Part shown: piece by piece, positions 26,882 through 36,369 of the stretch | How the letters are laid out: every line of letters begins with the position of its first letter | Position numbering within the stretch: position 1 is the first letter of the stretch | Origin: Microscilla marina ATCC 23134 | GTDB lineage: Bacteria > Bacteroidota > Bacteroidia > Cytophagales > Microscillaceae | Direction of reading: 5' to 3' | NCBI RefSeq assembly: GCF_000169175.1 | Contig: NZ_AAWS01000026.1 | Location: forward strand, 1 to 64,000 | DNA: 64,000 nucleotides | The notes under the pieces: generated by a model | The model's database searches: none | What the model saw: only the letters and a program-made list of their open reading frames with translations | Told to the model about the DNA's origin: nothing | Translations under genes and position numbers: made by a program

Positions 26882-27553
26882 ATGAATAGCGATGCAGTAG
26901 ATAATAGTTTTATTCAGAACCTTGATAACCTGAGTGACCTTGTTACCCAGCATGTAGCAGTTTACCTGGAGGCAAAAGCCAATGAAGTAGAGGGCAAAGG
27001 TTCAAGTCTAGAGAAAATTGTAGAAAAAGGCGCCAACATAAGCAAAGCCGTTGTCGATAATATGGCGGCGCGTTTTGTGGCAAAACGCCTGGGGGTAGAC
27101 AAACTGGAAGCGGCAGGAATGAAGGCATTGCAAGAAGTGGGGATAAGATGGGATAGCGAACTCATGAAACATGTATTGAGCGATGAAGCCATAGGCGATC
27201 AACTTCAGCAAACAGTAGATGAGTATACCAATACTGAAGACTTGCCCAAAAAGTTTAAGTACGAAAGGTCATCCATGTTTTATCCGGTAGTAAAAGCCCA
27301 CAACGATGGGGACTTACACCCACCCGAAAGTGTAAAAGGCAAGGCAATGCAAGTAAGCCGCAAAATAGCCGGAGGAGGCATAAAGGTTTGGCAATCGATG
27401 CGAAAGGGCAAGGTGTTAGGCGCGGCTGCTTCTATACTAAACAGTGGTACCGATGTGCTAAAAACTACCCTGGGGCGTGATACTTCAGAATCGAGGCTGC
27501 GTTTGCTGTTATTGACCGGAATAAGCGAATATTGTAAAAGAAAAGAGAAGTGA
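26882..27553 (+). CDS. unknown protein, 223 aa
   Basis: The protein is soluble and mostly helical with no signal peptide. Its N-terminal half has amphipathic helices (NLSDLVTQHVAVYLEAKANE), the middle has an acidic hinge (DEYTNTEDLPKKFKYE), and the C-terminal half is basic and glycine-rich (KGKAMQVSRKIAGGGIKVW) before ending RLRLLLLTGISEYCKRKEK. I do not recognise a family. The last codons and the terminator recur as a truncated copy at 43551-43640, which suggests that this gene has been duplicated in the genome. Confidence 0.6.
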   Translation: MNSDAVDNSFIQNLDNLSDLVTQHVAVYLEAKANEVEGKGSSLEKIVEKGANISKAVVDNMAARFVAKRLGVDKLEAAGMKALQEVGIRWDSELMKHVLSDEAIGDQLQQTVDEYTNTEDLPKKFKYERSSMFYPVVKAHNDGDLHPPESVKGKAMQVSRKIAGGGIKVWQSMRKGKVLGAAASILNSGTDVLKTTLGRDTSESRLRLLLLTGISEYCKRKEK

Positions 27554-27585
27554 TTTTTTACAAACTTTTAGCAACCAACGATCAG

Positions 27586-27623
27586 TAAAAACCCCAACTC
27601 AATACCCTTGAGCTGGGGTTTTT
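27586..27623 (+). terminator. intrinsic terminator
   Basis: AAAAACCCCAACTCAA pairs with TTGAGCTGGGGTTTTT. A near-identical hairpin lies at 43610-43650, after the partial copy of the same gene end. Confidence 0.9.
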
Positions 27624-27652
27624 GAACTAAACAAGAAATACAACCAACAGGT

Positions 27653-28355
27653 TTATTTAACTACCGAAGGAGGCAATCTCACCCCCATTACCAAAATATC
27701 GTCAGTTTGCTCGTTGGCTCCTTGCCATTGATCCAGCGCCTGCATCAGTTGTTGTTGTTGCCGATCCAGTGGCTGATCCCCAATATTTTGCAATAACTCC
27801 AGAAAACATCGGCTGGTATAGCGTTGGTGATTAACTCCACCAAACTGATCGATAAAACCATCGGAGAAAAGATAAAGAGTCGTAGGCGAAATGTTCGTCA
27901 GGCGTATTTTGTGGGGGGTAAAAGTACGTTTGGCTTCCTTTTGACGACCACCTATGCCTCGACGATCTCCTGGTATTTTATAGATTTGTCCCCCTTGGCA
28001 ATAAATTAGCGGACGCTTGGCTCCGGCAAAATGTAGTACTTCCAGGGCAAGGTCAATGACCACCAGAGCTACATCCATACCATCTGCGGGTATTGGGTTG
28101 TTGCAACGCATTGCGCACCTCTTGATGCAGGCATTCCAGAATGAGCTCAGCATCGGTCATCTGCCGCTCATTGACAATATAATTTAGCAAATCGTTGCCA
28201 ATCATGCTCATAAAGGCTCCTGGTACCCCGTGCCCGGTACAATCTACGGCGGCTAACACTACCTTTCCGTTGACCTTGCGCATATCCCCCAGCCAGTAAA
28301 AATCACCCGATACTACGTCTCGGGGACGGTACAGTAGAAAATAATCTCCTAAGCT
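27653..28355 (-). pseudogene. SpoIIE-type phosphatase fragment, truncated and frameshifted
   Basis: The minus strand encodes most of a SpoIIE/PP2C domain beginning abruptly at DYFLLYRPRDVVSGDFYWLGD (near 28345). It continues through AAVDCTGHGVPGAFMSMIGND to the C-terminus QTDDILVMGVRL. Around 28080 the frame changes between NALQQ and ADGMDVALVV, a single-base shift, so no intact protein is possible. Everything N-terminal to the catalytic domain is missing, and transposase sequence begins at the break. The closest neighbour is the intact 29909-30991 paralogue, whose N-terminus this gene probably once resembled. Confidence 0.8.
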
Positions 28356-28359
28356 CGAC

Positions 28360-29745
28360 TTTAGCCTTATGTAGCATACATTAATGTCTGCTGCATATGC
28401 TCAAGCAAATCTTTTGATATTGTTATCTCACACTCTCCTGTTTTTGGCGAGTGTGAGAAATTAAATTTATTCCAAAAAAGCCCTCTAACATAAGCCAGCG
28501 CATCACTAAAGGTTGGATACGGTTTCTTATACCAAGAAGTCTCTATTGTTGGCAACTCTCCTATGAGTGCTTGCCTGTGAGCCATCAATGTGACTATAGA
28601 AAACACGCCCAATAGTACTGGTGTGGCACGATCAATGGCTTTATTACTCCACTGTCTTTGGGTTTCTACTCCCAAGTGCTTTCTTACTTCTTCGAAGGTG
28701 ACCTCCACTGACCAACGCCTTACATAATAGGTAATCACCTTTTTTAAATCAAGTTCCAAATCAGTACAAAGTATGGCTCTTGGTTCAAGTTTTTGGTCAG
28801 GGTCACATAGTAAAACCCATCTCAGAGGAACCACAGGTTTACCCGCCCGATACCACAAGGCTGTTCCTGTGGTAACCTTCATGACTTTATTTACCTGCCC
28901 ATACCATTTGGTGATATTTTGCCAAACTGTTTGGCAGCCTTTCAATACGTCGGGCAATTTAGGTAGCTTATCACCTTTTACCCGACTACGCCCTCTCTGC
29001 CCCGGAGCACGAAATCATACAAAGCTGTATCCATTCTCATAGTGGCAATGATTGTGGCCAATTTACGTGCTTTGTCAAGAAACTCTATGGATGCATAGCT
29101 GTTATCTCCCACTACAATGATGTCCTTATCTGGCAACCAACGTTTTACTTGTAAAACCATCTGATACGCCTAATTGGTGAGCGTTTTATGTTTTTTGCTA
29201 TCGTTCGCTGGGTGCTAAAACACTTAAAAAGGGTAATGCCCAAACCCGACTAGCCCATACGATGTCGGTCAATAACATCACACAAAGCCAACGCAAACCA
29301 CTACACTTGACAAAATGAGATTTACTACTACGAACACTGTCTCTGTAAATGCCACGTTTGCCAATTTTACTTCCCCACTTTCGTTCAATGGTTTCATCAA
29401 TATCAATTACTACATCATCACCAGGGAGTTGTAATCTTAAAATTTGACGAAGTAATATTTTAGAACAGGCAAGGGCTGACCATTTTGCCCGACTCAAAAC
29501 TCGGTGATACTTTCCGAAATTTTTCACCTTACCCAAGCCCAAAATACGAAGCACAGAATTTACGGTGCGTTTACCCTGGCATAAAATTGCCCCAGTGAGT
29601 AAAAATTGAACATGAGAATATATACGCTTTGAAAAAACAGCTTTATATTGTATTATCACATCTAGAAACTCATTCGGGAATATTTGCATAGTTAAAAATG
29701 TTTCGTCACAATTTTAACTTGCTTTCACCTTTTTTATAGCCTATT
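28360..29745 (-). mobile_element. decayed IS701-like (DDE_5) insertion sequence
   Basis: A transposase reads across three pieces in two frames. The N-terminal piece (29689-29198) has GAILCQGKRTVNSVLRILGL, DDVVIDIDETIERKWG and RGIYRDSVRSSKSHFVKCSG. The middle has IIVVGDNSYASIEFLDK. The C-terminal part (28957-28367) has YYVRRWSVEVTFEEVRKHLG. These match IS701-type DDE transposases. It is dead: there is a frameshift just after LAPSER near 29196, a TAG replaces an expected Trp near 29169, and a second frameshift lies near 28998. I could not define clean terminal repeats, so the outer limits are approximate. Confidence 0.75.
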
Positions 29746-29857
29746 TTTAGCATATGAATTGATGCAAAGGGTTTTCTTAAGCTATTTGACCAGCGCCAGG
29801 CTGATGGTCAGGGACTACTTTGTGTATCTAATGGGGATACCCTTGACTATCAATAAA

Positions 29858-29900
29858 AATGCTTTCTGGAAACGCAAATTGCGGGTTTCCAGAAAGCTTG
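29858..29900 (-). terminator. terminator of the intact SpoIIE paralogue
   Basis: GCTTTCTGGAAAC and GTTTCCAGAAAGC form a 13-bp stem just past the stop at 29909. On the minus strand it is followed by ATTTTTATTG. Confidence 0.85.
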
Positions 29901-29908
29901 CCAAATGG

Positions 29909-30991
29909 TCAAAGGCGAACACCCAGCACCAGGACATCGTCATATTGGGGGGCGGCTCTCTGGTATTCGCAAAGCTTTTGCTCTAGCAATAGTTTTTGAG
30001 AAAGCAAGTCATACAAATGAAGGGTTTGCAAGGTGTCCATTAAACGCAACTTGCCCATTTTTTTGTTTTGAGCATTGGGTTGCTTCATGTAACCATCGCT
30101 ACATAAATAAAAGGAGCTCCCCTGGGGCAAAAGCACTTGTTGGTTGGCAATGGAGAGGTTTTCACTGCCAGGGTTTCCGATGGATTTTGGGGCTCCCTGG
30201 CATTCTTGAATCGTACAAGGGAGTTGCGCCGTTACATAAAACAAGGAGCTCCAGGCTCCGGCAAAAGTTACCCGGTTAGTTTGTTGGATGGTCTCTTCTA
30301 CTTGGCAAAAGGCAATGTCTATTTCGTTGTATTCACGGGCTTCTTGTTGACCCAGTAATTGTTGCATTTTTTTGTGTAGTTGGGTAAGGACCTGAGCGGG
30401 ATTGTGTAAACCTTTTACTTTGACAAAGTGGTTGAGCAAGGTATAGCCCATTAAACTCATAAAAGCTCCGGGAATGTCGTGTCCTGCACAATCGACCACA
30501 GCCACAAAGCTTTGTTGTTCTATCCGACAACACCAATAAAAGTCGCCACTAATGTGTTTTTTGGGGCGGAAAAATACAAACGATTGAGGAAACACAGCTT
30601 CCAGGTGTTTATTAGAGGGCAAAATAGCCTGTTGTATTCCCTGTGCTAACCGCAGGCTTTGGTCTTGCTGGTGTTGGTAAAGCCGTAGTGCGTTGTTTTG
30701 GTCGTTGATAAAACCCCTTTGGACAATCACCTCATCCTGACTTTGGTAAAGAGCTTCTTGGAGAGGTGCCATTTCGTGCTTTAATTGTTGCAAGTAGGCT
30801 TGCTGTAAATCCAATTGATCTTTGAACCTATGTCGTCGTAAAAAACGACCAACAATGAAAGTAATTCCCCCTCCTAGCAAGGCCCAAAGCAGGTAAAGTA
30901 CTTTGGGGTTGGTGAACCAAGAAGTTGCTGACCAAGCCAAGGTCAGTAAAGACCGCTCATTTAGCCATCCCAATAATTTATATATTTCCAT
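29909..30991 (-). CDS. membrane-anchored SpoIIE-type phosphatase, 360 aa
   Basis: An N-terminal membrane helix (about residues 30-50, LYLLWALLGGGITFIVGRFL) is followed by a glutamine-rich coiled coil (60-120) and a SpoIIE/PP2C domain (about 135-360). The metal motifs are present but altered: HISGDFYW is normal, while the usual DCTGHGVPGAF reads DCAGHDIPGAF, with Thr to Ala and Gly to Asp. Activity is therefore less certain than for the 2702 and 53197 proteins. It lies next to a broken paralogue on the same strand, so the locus was once a tandem pair. Confidence 0.8.
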   Translation of the reverse strand: MEIYKLLGWLNERSLLTLAWSATSWFTNPKVLYLLWALLGGGITFIVGRFLRRHRFKDQLDLQQAYLQQLKHEMAPLQEALYQSQDEVIVQRGFINDQNNALRLYQHQQDQSLRLAQGIQQAILPSNKHLEAVFPQSFVFFRPKKHISGDFYWCCRIEQQSFVAVVDCAGHDIPGAFMSLMGYTLLNHFVKVKGLHNPAQVLTQLHKKMQQLLGQQEAREYNEIDIAFCQVEETIQQTNRVTFAGAWSSLFYVTAQLPCTIQECQGAPKSIGNPGSENLSIANQQVLLPQGSSFYLCSDGYMKQPNAQNKKMGKLRLMDTLQTLHLYDLLSQKLLLEQKLCEYQRAAPQYDDVLVLGVRL

Positions 30992-31103
30992 TAAAATAAT
31001 GTGTTTTCAATTGTTGTTCCTTTAGAAAATTACTCAACTAAAGTTGATTTTAACCGCCAAGGTATCCTTTTGATAAGAGGATAAAACCTTTGTATTGTAT
31101 TGT

Positions 31104-32015
31104 TTAAAAAATCACCTGGGCATTAGGCAACCAATTTCGGATCAGTTTACGTTTCCGGTAAGGGATGGGATTGCCAGTGAGGTCGAGTTCTTGTAGGTTT
31201 TTCAGGCAGCCGATTTCGTCGGGCAAGGTGGTCAATTGGTTATCCGCCAAGTTGAGTTTTTGTAGGTTTTTAAGTGTACCTGTTTCTTGAGGCAGGTACC
31301 TCAGTTGATTGTCGGACAAATCCAGGTAATGTAACTGCTGCATTTGCTGAATCGCTCCTGGCAAATAATTTAATTGGTTGCCTCTCAACCAAAGGTATTG
31401 CAGGTTGGGGATGTAGCACAACACCAGCGGAAGGGTTTTGAAGTGATTGTTAAACAGCCAAAATTTGCGCAAGCCCGACAAATGAGTCAGATCGCAAGGC
31501 AAGGTGGTCAAGCAATTTTGAGCCATTCCGAGCACTTTCAGATGAGTTAAGAACGAAACAGCCTTAGGCAAAGCTGTAAAGTTGTTTCCATTGAGCCATA
31601 ACTCCTCTAGGTTTTGCAGGCGGACAAAACCAGCGGGAAGCTGCGCCAGGTAATTGTTGTTTAGGAACAGTTTTTTGAGCCCCTGAAGTTGCTCTATGTT
31701 GGGGGGCAACTCCCGGATGCGATTATCCCACAGGTTGAGCGATTCCAGGTTTTGTAATATGCCAATCTCCGGAGGAAGTTGTTCTAGGTTTTGGTCGCTT
31801 AGCTCAAACACGGGTTGGTTGAGCTGAGCAATTTGCCTGGGTCTAATGCTTTGGAGGGCTTGGTTGAAAAGTGCCCGATATACTCGTAAATAGCTCTCAA
31901 TATAACAGGTGAGGGCTAACTGGGGCATGCTTTTGCTGAGCTCGATAGCTAACGCTACATTTGCCTCATGGGGCGAACGTAGCAGCTTCAGTATTTTGGT
32001 TTGGTAGTTACTCAT
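31104..32015 (-). CDS. leucine-rich-repeat protein, 303 aa
   Basis: A cytoplasmic protein without a signal peptide. A helical N-terminus (MSNYQTKILKLLRSPHEANVALAIEL, YRALFNQALQ) precedes about eight or nine LRRs of 23 residues with the consensus LxxLxxLxLxxNxLxxLPxxIxxL (from about residue 75 to 285), ending in a cap, PYRKRKLIRNWLPNAQ. Such LRR solenoids bind proteins; the target is unknown. The start at 32015 fits the domain edge better than the longer frame to 32153. It is co-directional with the 29909 phosphatase, 112 bp upstream of it. Confidence 0.85.
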   Translation of the reverse strand: MSNYQTKILKLLRSPHEANVALAIELSKSMPQLALTCYIESYLRVYRALFNQALQSIRPRQIAQLNQPVFELSDQNLEQLPPEIGILQNLESLNLWDNRIRELPPNIEQLQGLKKLFLNNNYLAQLPAGFVRLQNLEELWLNGNNFTALPKAVSFLTHLKVLGMAQNCLTTLPCDLTHLSGLRKFWLFNNHFKTLPLVLCYIPNLQYLWLRGNQLNYLPGAIQQMQQLHYLDLSDNQLRYLPQETGTLKNLQKLNLADNQLTTLPDEIGCLKNLQELDLTGNPIPYRKRKLIRNWLPNAQVIF

Positions 32016-32344
32016 TGTGCTGAAACGGTGTAGAAAAAAGAGTATCGTGTGCGTCTTACTTGTTGTTATATTTTGGGTTTGATCACTTGTGTTATTAAAA
32101 TTTGTCAAAAATACAGCATTGGTATCCAGAGAACAACTTTGGCAGATGGACAAAATATGGACAAGGGTAAATAAGCTGTTTTTTCGGTGAATTTATAATC
32201 GGTATTATCCTTTATTTATTCAACTATACTGTGACTGACATGGCTAACCGAAAACTGGAGAATTAAAAAAGGTAAGCTATTTTTAAAGTGACCAAACAAT
32301 CAAAATCATGCTTGCCTGAAACATCAATAAAACTGGGGTTAAGT

Positions 32345-32760
32345 TGTTAAGATATGAGATGTATGTTTATCCTTGTCTGCTTGTTCAAAAACGTTTACCT
32401 GCTTTATATTTAAAGTCAACAATTGATTCTACTCATCAACAAATTGCCAAGGTTGTAGGCATTCAACATGATACATTGGTACGTTCACTGTTATAATCAC
32501 AAAGGCCTACCAGGGGTTTATCAGGTAAACTATAAGGGTAACATGAGCTAAGTCTTATCGCTTATTTTACTGAAAATGCTCCCTTGTCGAGTACTGGGCA
32601 ATAGCAGAAATTAAACAACCCCATTTGGGAGAAGGCAAAAGAATGAAGGACAACCACCGCAGCGATAAAACCAGTAAAAATGCAAAAAGCAGTTTTGGTT
32701 TAAGTTTGGAGAGTGGGTAATAACCACACTTTCCTAACACAATATGAGTGATCATCTTTA
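32345..32760 (+). pseudogene. decayed IS630-like transposase remnant
   Basis: From 32350 the plus strand reads LPALYLKSTIDSTHQQIAKVVGIQHDTLVRSL and then a stop. This is a helix-turn-helix typical of IS630-type transposase N-termini. Further on, pieces such as LIAYFTENAPLSSTG appear between stops and frame changes. No intact frame remains. Confidence 0.45.
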
Positions 32761-33024
32761 ATCTTTTAAAGGTTCTATTTTAACTTCTTTTAGGTCTTTC
32801 ATATCAAAGCCGTCAATTAGGTTTTTAGCTTGTGAAGATGTCAAAGTCAAGGGACAACCATTGGGTTTCCGAATGTGCTTTATGAAAGACTGCCCGGGAA
32901 AACATCACTCCATCTATAGTTGGTCAATAAATGATCTTAACCAGCGCACAATAAACTTTATTTGTAATAGTCCAGAGGTAAGAAAGTTTGAAGATTTCTG
33001 GATAAAGGGCATATTTTTTCCTAA

Positions 33025-33135
33025 TTTGTGACCAATGCCAAGAAAATGGAAGTCCAACTCAAAAATCCATGCGTCTTATCTGTATGATTTTGATGGCAGG
33101 TATTAGTCAAATGACAGCACCTCTTTATTCAATAC
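33025..33135 (+). pseudogene. transposase C-terminal remnant
   Basis: A short frame reads CDQCQENGSPTQKSMRLICMILMAGISQMT before a stop. A 'PTxKxxxxxxxxxGI' tail close to the C-terminus is common in IS4-superfamily transposases (IS1634-like). The assignment is tentative. The rest of 32761-33450 shows only debris and AT-rich spacer. Confidence 0.35.
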
Positions 33136-33450
33136 TTAGGTAAATCATATAAGTTACTGAAAATCAGTATATAATACTTTAGTCTGATTATTTACTACCT
33201 AAATCTCTTTATTTACTAATAACTATTTTAAAGCCTTTTTTAAGCAATTGAAACTACTTTTAAAAGGGTGTTTTTTATAAAAAAGCTTTAAAACCTTCCT
33301 TTATAGGGTAAAATAAATTTTTTTTCAAGTCTTCATATCTCTGTAAGAAATAATAAAAAAAGACAACAAAGACCAAATGGGAGTTTGAACCTTCGCTTGC
33401 TAAACTGACAACATATCAAAACAATTATCAACAAAACATATCACATATTA

Positions 33451-34764
33451 ATGTCTCTAAAATCTGATAAATCCAAGGCCTTACTCGAAAGGCGAAAAAA
33501 TGTAGTGGCTAACGGTGTAGGTGTATTTAACACAGCTACAGTTCAAGAAGCTAAAGGTGCCATCATCACTGACGAAGATGGCAATGAATTAATCGACTTT
33601 GCTGGTGGTATAGGAGTAGTCAATGCTGGTCACTGTCCCGACCCAGTTGTAAAGGCTATCAAGGAACAAGCCGATAAATACCTGCATACAAGTTTCAATG
33701 TTGTGACCTATGAGCCTTACATTAAATTATGTGAAGAATTGTGCAAAATACTGCCGCATGGCGAAGAAACTAAGGTAATGCTTGTCAGTACGGGAGCCGA
33801 GGCAGTAGAAAATGCTATTAAGATTGCGCGTCAGGCAACTAAAAGACAAGGGGTCTTATGTTTTACAGAGGCCTACCATGGGCGAACCCTCATGGCTATG
33901 AGCCTTACCAGTAAGGTTGACTATAAATTTGATTGTGGTCCGTTTGCTCCTGAAGTATATCGTATCCCTTTCCCTAATTTTTATCGCGATTCGAAGGGCA
34001 GGGCATTAGACGAGTTTGTAAAAGACAGCCTCCAAAACCTACATGCCTCTGGCAAAAACCTGATTGACCCCAAAAGTCTGGCAGCAGTCATTATTGAACC
34101 TATTCAGGGGGAAGGTGGATTTAATTCGGTGCCACAAAAGTATTTTGAAGGCCTTCGTGAATTTTGCGACCAGCACGGAATCATGCTCATTGCAGATGAG
34201 ATACAAAGTGGGTTTGCCAGAACAGGGCACTGGGCAAGCTGGCAACACTACAAAGTACAGCCAGACCTCAGTACTTATGCCAAGTCTATGGGTTCTGGAT
34301 TACCCATTGCGGCAGTCCTGGGAAAAGCGAAGGTAATGGACGCAGCAGCACCAGGTACCATTGGCGGGACTTATATAGGTAGTCCAATTGCTTGTGTAGC
34401 GTCACTGGCAACGATCCAATACATGAAAGATATTAAGCTCAACGACCGGGGTAAAGAAGTGGGTGAAATTGTCATGAGCCGATTTGAAAAGATCAAAAAA
34501 GAATGTCCGGAAGTTGGAGACGTGAGGGGTTTGGGGGCTATGAACATCATTGAATTTGTGAAAAATGGAGACCCACAGCAGCCTGACGGAGCATTGTGTA
34601 GTGCCATAGTCAAAGGCTGTGCAGAAAATGGGCTTATTGTAATAAGTGCAGGTGCTTACAAAAATATGATACGCATACTTTCTCCTTTGGTTATTACCAA
34701 TGAACAACTCAATAAAGGGCTTGATATACTTGAGCAGCAAATAAAAACTAAAATTAAAAACTAA
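33451..34764 (+). CDS. gabT: class III aminotransferase, 4-aminobutyrate aminotransferase-like
   Basis: The 437-aa PLP enzyme is probably a GABA (or other omega-amino) transaminase with 2-oxoglutarate. Signatures are GGIGVVNAGHCPDPVV, the phosphate-cup STGAEAVENAIKIAR, AYHGRTLMAMSLT, IIEPIQGEGGFN, the cofactor Asp in LIADEIQSGFARTGH and the Schiff-base Lys278 in TYAKSMGSGLPIAAV. GabT is favoured over ornithine aminotransferase by these motifs and by the succinate-semialdehyde-type dehydrogenase at the end of the cluster, but putrescine or agmatine could also be substrates. It is the first gene of a seven-gene co-directional cluster. The next start codon is 3 bp after its stop. Confidence 0.88.
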   Translation: MSLKSDKSKALLERRKNVVANGVGVFNTATVQEAKGAIITDEDGNELIDFAGGIGVVNAGHCPDPVVKAIKEQADKYLHTSFNVVTYEPYIKLCEELCKILPHGEETKVMLVSTGAEAVENAIKIARQATKRQGVLCFTEAYHGRTLMAMSLTSKVDYKFDCGPFAPEVYRIPFPNFYRDSKGRALDEFVKDSLQNLHASGKNLIDPKSLAAVIIEPIQGEGGFNSVPQKYFEGLREFCDQHGIMLIADEIQSGFARTGHWASWQHYKVQPDLSTYAKSMGSGLPIAAVLGKAKVMDAAAPGTIGGTYIGSPIACVASLATIQYMKDIKLNDRGKEVGEIVMSRFEKIKKECPEVGDVRGLGAMNIIEFVKNGDPQQPDGALCSAIVKGCAENGLIVISAGAYKNMIRILSPLVITNEQLNKGLDILEQQIKTKIKN

Positions 34765-34767
34765 ACT

Positions 34768-35700
34768 ATGAAGCCATTCGCAATTGCAGGAATACAAATG
34801 AAGGTATCAGCGGTTCATTCCAATGTGGAAATGATGAAGTTGAAACTAGACATTACAATGAATCTCTACCCCTGGGTAGAAATGGTCGTTTTTAGCGAGT
34901 TGTGTGGTTTTGGTCCACTGCTTCATACCGCCAAAGAAGTACCAGGGTTATTTGAGCAGGAAATGCAAAAGATGGCCAAAAAGTATGGCATTTGGCTGGT
35001 GCCCGGCTCTGTCTTTGAAAAAAGAGAAAACCTTATTTACAATACAGCCTCTGTCATCAATCCACAAGGTGAAGTAGTGACCAGGTACAGCAAAATGTTC
35101 CCGTTCTACCCTTATGAAGTAGGGGTAACTCCCGGAAGTCAGTTTTGTGTATTTGATGTACCTAATGTGGGTAAGTTTGGTATTTCAATATGCTATGACA
35201 TGTGGTTTCCTGAGACCATCAGAACACTGACGGTAATGGGAGCAGAAGTGATTTTGCACCCTACCATGACTGGTACTATAGATAGAGATATAGAACTTTC
35301 TATAGCAAGAGCCATGGCAAGTGTCAATCAGTGCTTTTTGTTTGATGTGAACGGATTGGATACAGGAGGCAGTGGTTGTTCTATCGTTTGCGGACCAGAT
35401 GGTAGGGTGATATATCAGGCAGGTAGTACTGAGGAAATAATCCCTATAGAATTGAACATAGAACAGGTAAGGCGAAGCAGGGAATTAGGGATATTACGGT
35501 TAGGTCAGCCGCTTAAAAGTTTTCGGGATCACATAGGTGTATTTGGTATTTATCAGGCGAATGCGCCACTACCTTATTTAGACTCTCTCGGACCACTCAT
35601 TAAGCCTACTAAACTTGATAAGTTAGCCAAACTACGCCAGAAAGAAAGTGAATTTATCGAAAATCCGTCTACAGCTACCTACAACGACGAATTTAATTAA
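34768..35700 (+). CDS. nitrilase-superfamily carbon-nitrogen hydrolase
   Basis: The 310-aa cytoplasmic amidase has an intact Glu-Lys-Cys triad: Glu44 in VVFSELCGFGP, Lys109 in RYSKMFPFYPYE and Cys142 in ISICYDMWFPE. The C-terminal 80 residues (from GSTEEIIPIEL) are longer than in minimal members. Family reactions include N-carbamoylputrescine amidase and omega-amidase. Neighbours that decarboxylate basic amino acids and transaminate GABA favour a carbamoyl- or acyl-polyamine substrate, which is an inference. It is translationally close-coupled to gabT. Confidence 0.85.
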   Translation: MKPFAIAGIQMKVSAVHSNVEMMKLKLDITMNLYPWVEMVVFSELCGFGPLLHTAKEVPGLFEQEMQKMAKKYGIWLVPGSVFEKRENLIYNTASVINPQGEVVTRYSKMFPFYPYEVGVTPGSQFCVFDVPNVGKFGISICYDMWFPETIRTLTVMGAEVILHPTMTGTIDRDIELSIARAMASVNQCFLFDVNGLDTGGSGCSIVCGPDGRVIYQAGSTEEIIPIELNIEQVRRSRELGILRLGQPLKSFRDHIGVFGIYQANAPLPYLDSLGPLIKPTKLDKLAKLRQKESEFIENPSTATYNDEFN

Positions 35701-35843
35701 TAAGTACCAGTAAGTAGCAGCAAGTAATGAGCTATAAGCCCTTAGATACCGATGCTACAAGTAAGAGCCACTTGCTCATTATAAGGCAGTTACACCTACT
35801 CATTAGGTATCTTTAATGCTGCCTTGGTACTTACCAAGAATAA
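35701..35843. repeat. imperfect inverted repeat
   Basis: AAGTACCAGTAAGTAGCAGCAAGTAATGAG on the left is loosely complementary to the right arm ending in CATTAGGTATC...TGCTGCCTTGGTACTTACC. It could be a degenerate mini-element or a processing hairpin between the amidase and VOC genes. The rest of the 263-bp gap has no feature. Confidence 0.4.
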
Positions 35844-35963
35844 AGTGTTCAGAATAACCGTTCCGATGTTTTTCGGAAGGATTCGTATATTCAACACCAC
35901 GGAACAGCATTCAGTTAATTTTGAACATCGTTTAGCCACTATTACTTAACTAAAACAAACAAT

Positions 35964-36365
35964 ATGGGACTACCATCAATAAGAAAAAAAAATGCTAAGT
36001 TAAGACACTATGTAAGTTGGTTTGAAATACCAGCATTGAACCTGCTAAGAGCCGTAGGTTTCTACAACTTTATTTACGACATAGAAATGGAGACCACCGA
36101 ATCGGGCGGTTATGCCATGGCTCTTTTTCCTGCTGACAATGGCATAGGGGGGGCAATAGTAGTAGGGGAAGGAAGCATACCCAGTGAATCTGGCCCCTTG
36201 GTTTATTTAAATGCAGGAGCGGATTTAGCTCCCGTTTTGGGAAGGGTAGAGGAAGCCGGAGGCCGTATCGTGATGGAGAAGACGCTTATCAGTAAGGATG
36301 ATGGGTATTTTGCCTTGTTTATTGATACTGAAGGAAACAGACTAGCTCTCCACTCTAAATCATAA
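35964..36365 (+). CDS. VOC-family (glyoxalase-like) protein
   Basis: The 133-aa small metal-binding-fold protein shows the paired beta-alpha-beta-beta-beta modules: YVSWFEIPALNLLRAVGFYNFIYDIE at the N-terminus and VEEAGGRIVMEKTLI...GYFALFIDTEGNRLALHSK at the C-terminus. Its subgroup usually pairs with metabolic enzymes, but the substrate is unknown. The decarboxylase starts 4 bp after its stop, so the two are co-transcribed. Confidence 0.85.
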   Translation: MGLPSIRKKNAKLRHYVSWFEIPALNLLRAVGFYNFIYDIEMETTESGGYAMALFPADNGIGGAIVVGEGSIPSESGPLVYLNAGADLAPVLGRVEEAGGRIVMEKTLISKDDGYFALFIDTEGNRLALHSKS

Positions 36366-36369
36366 CTTT

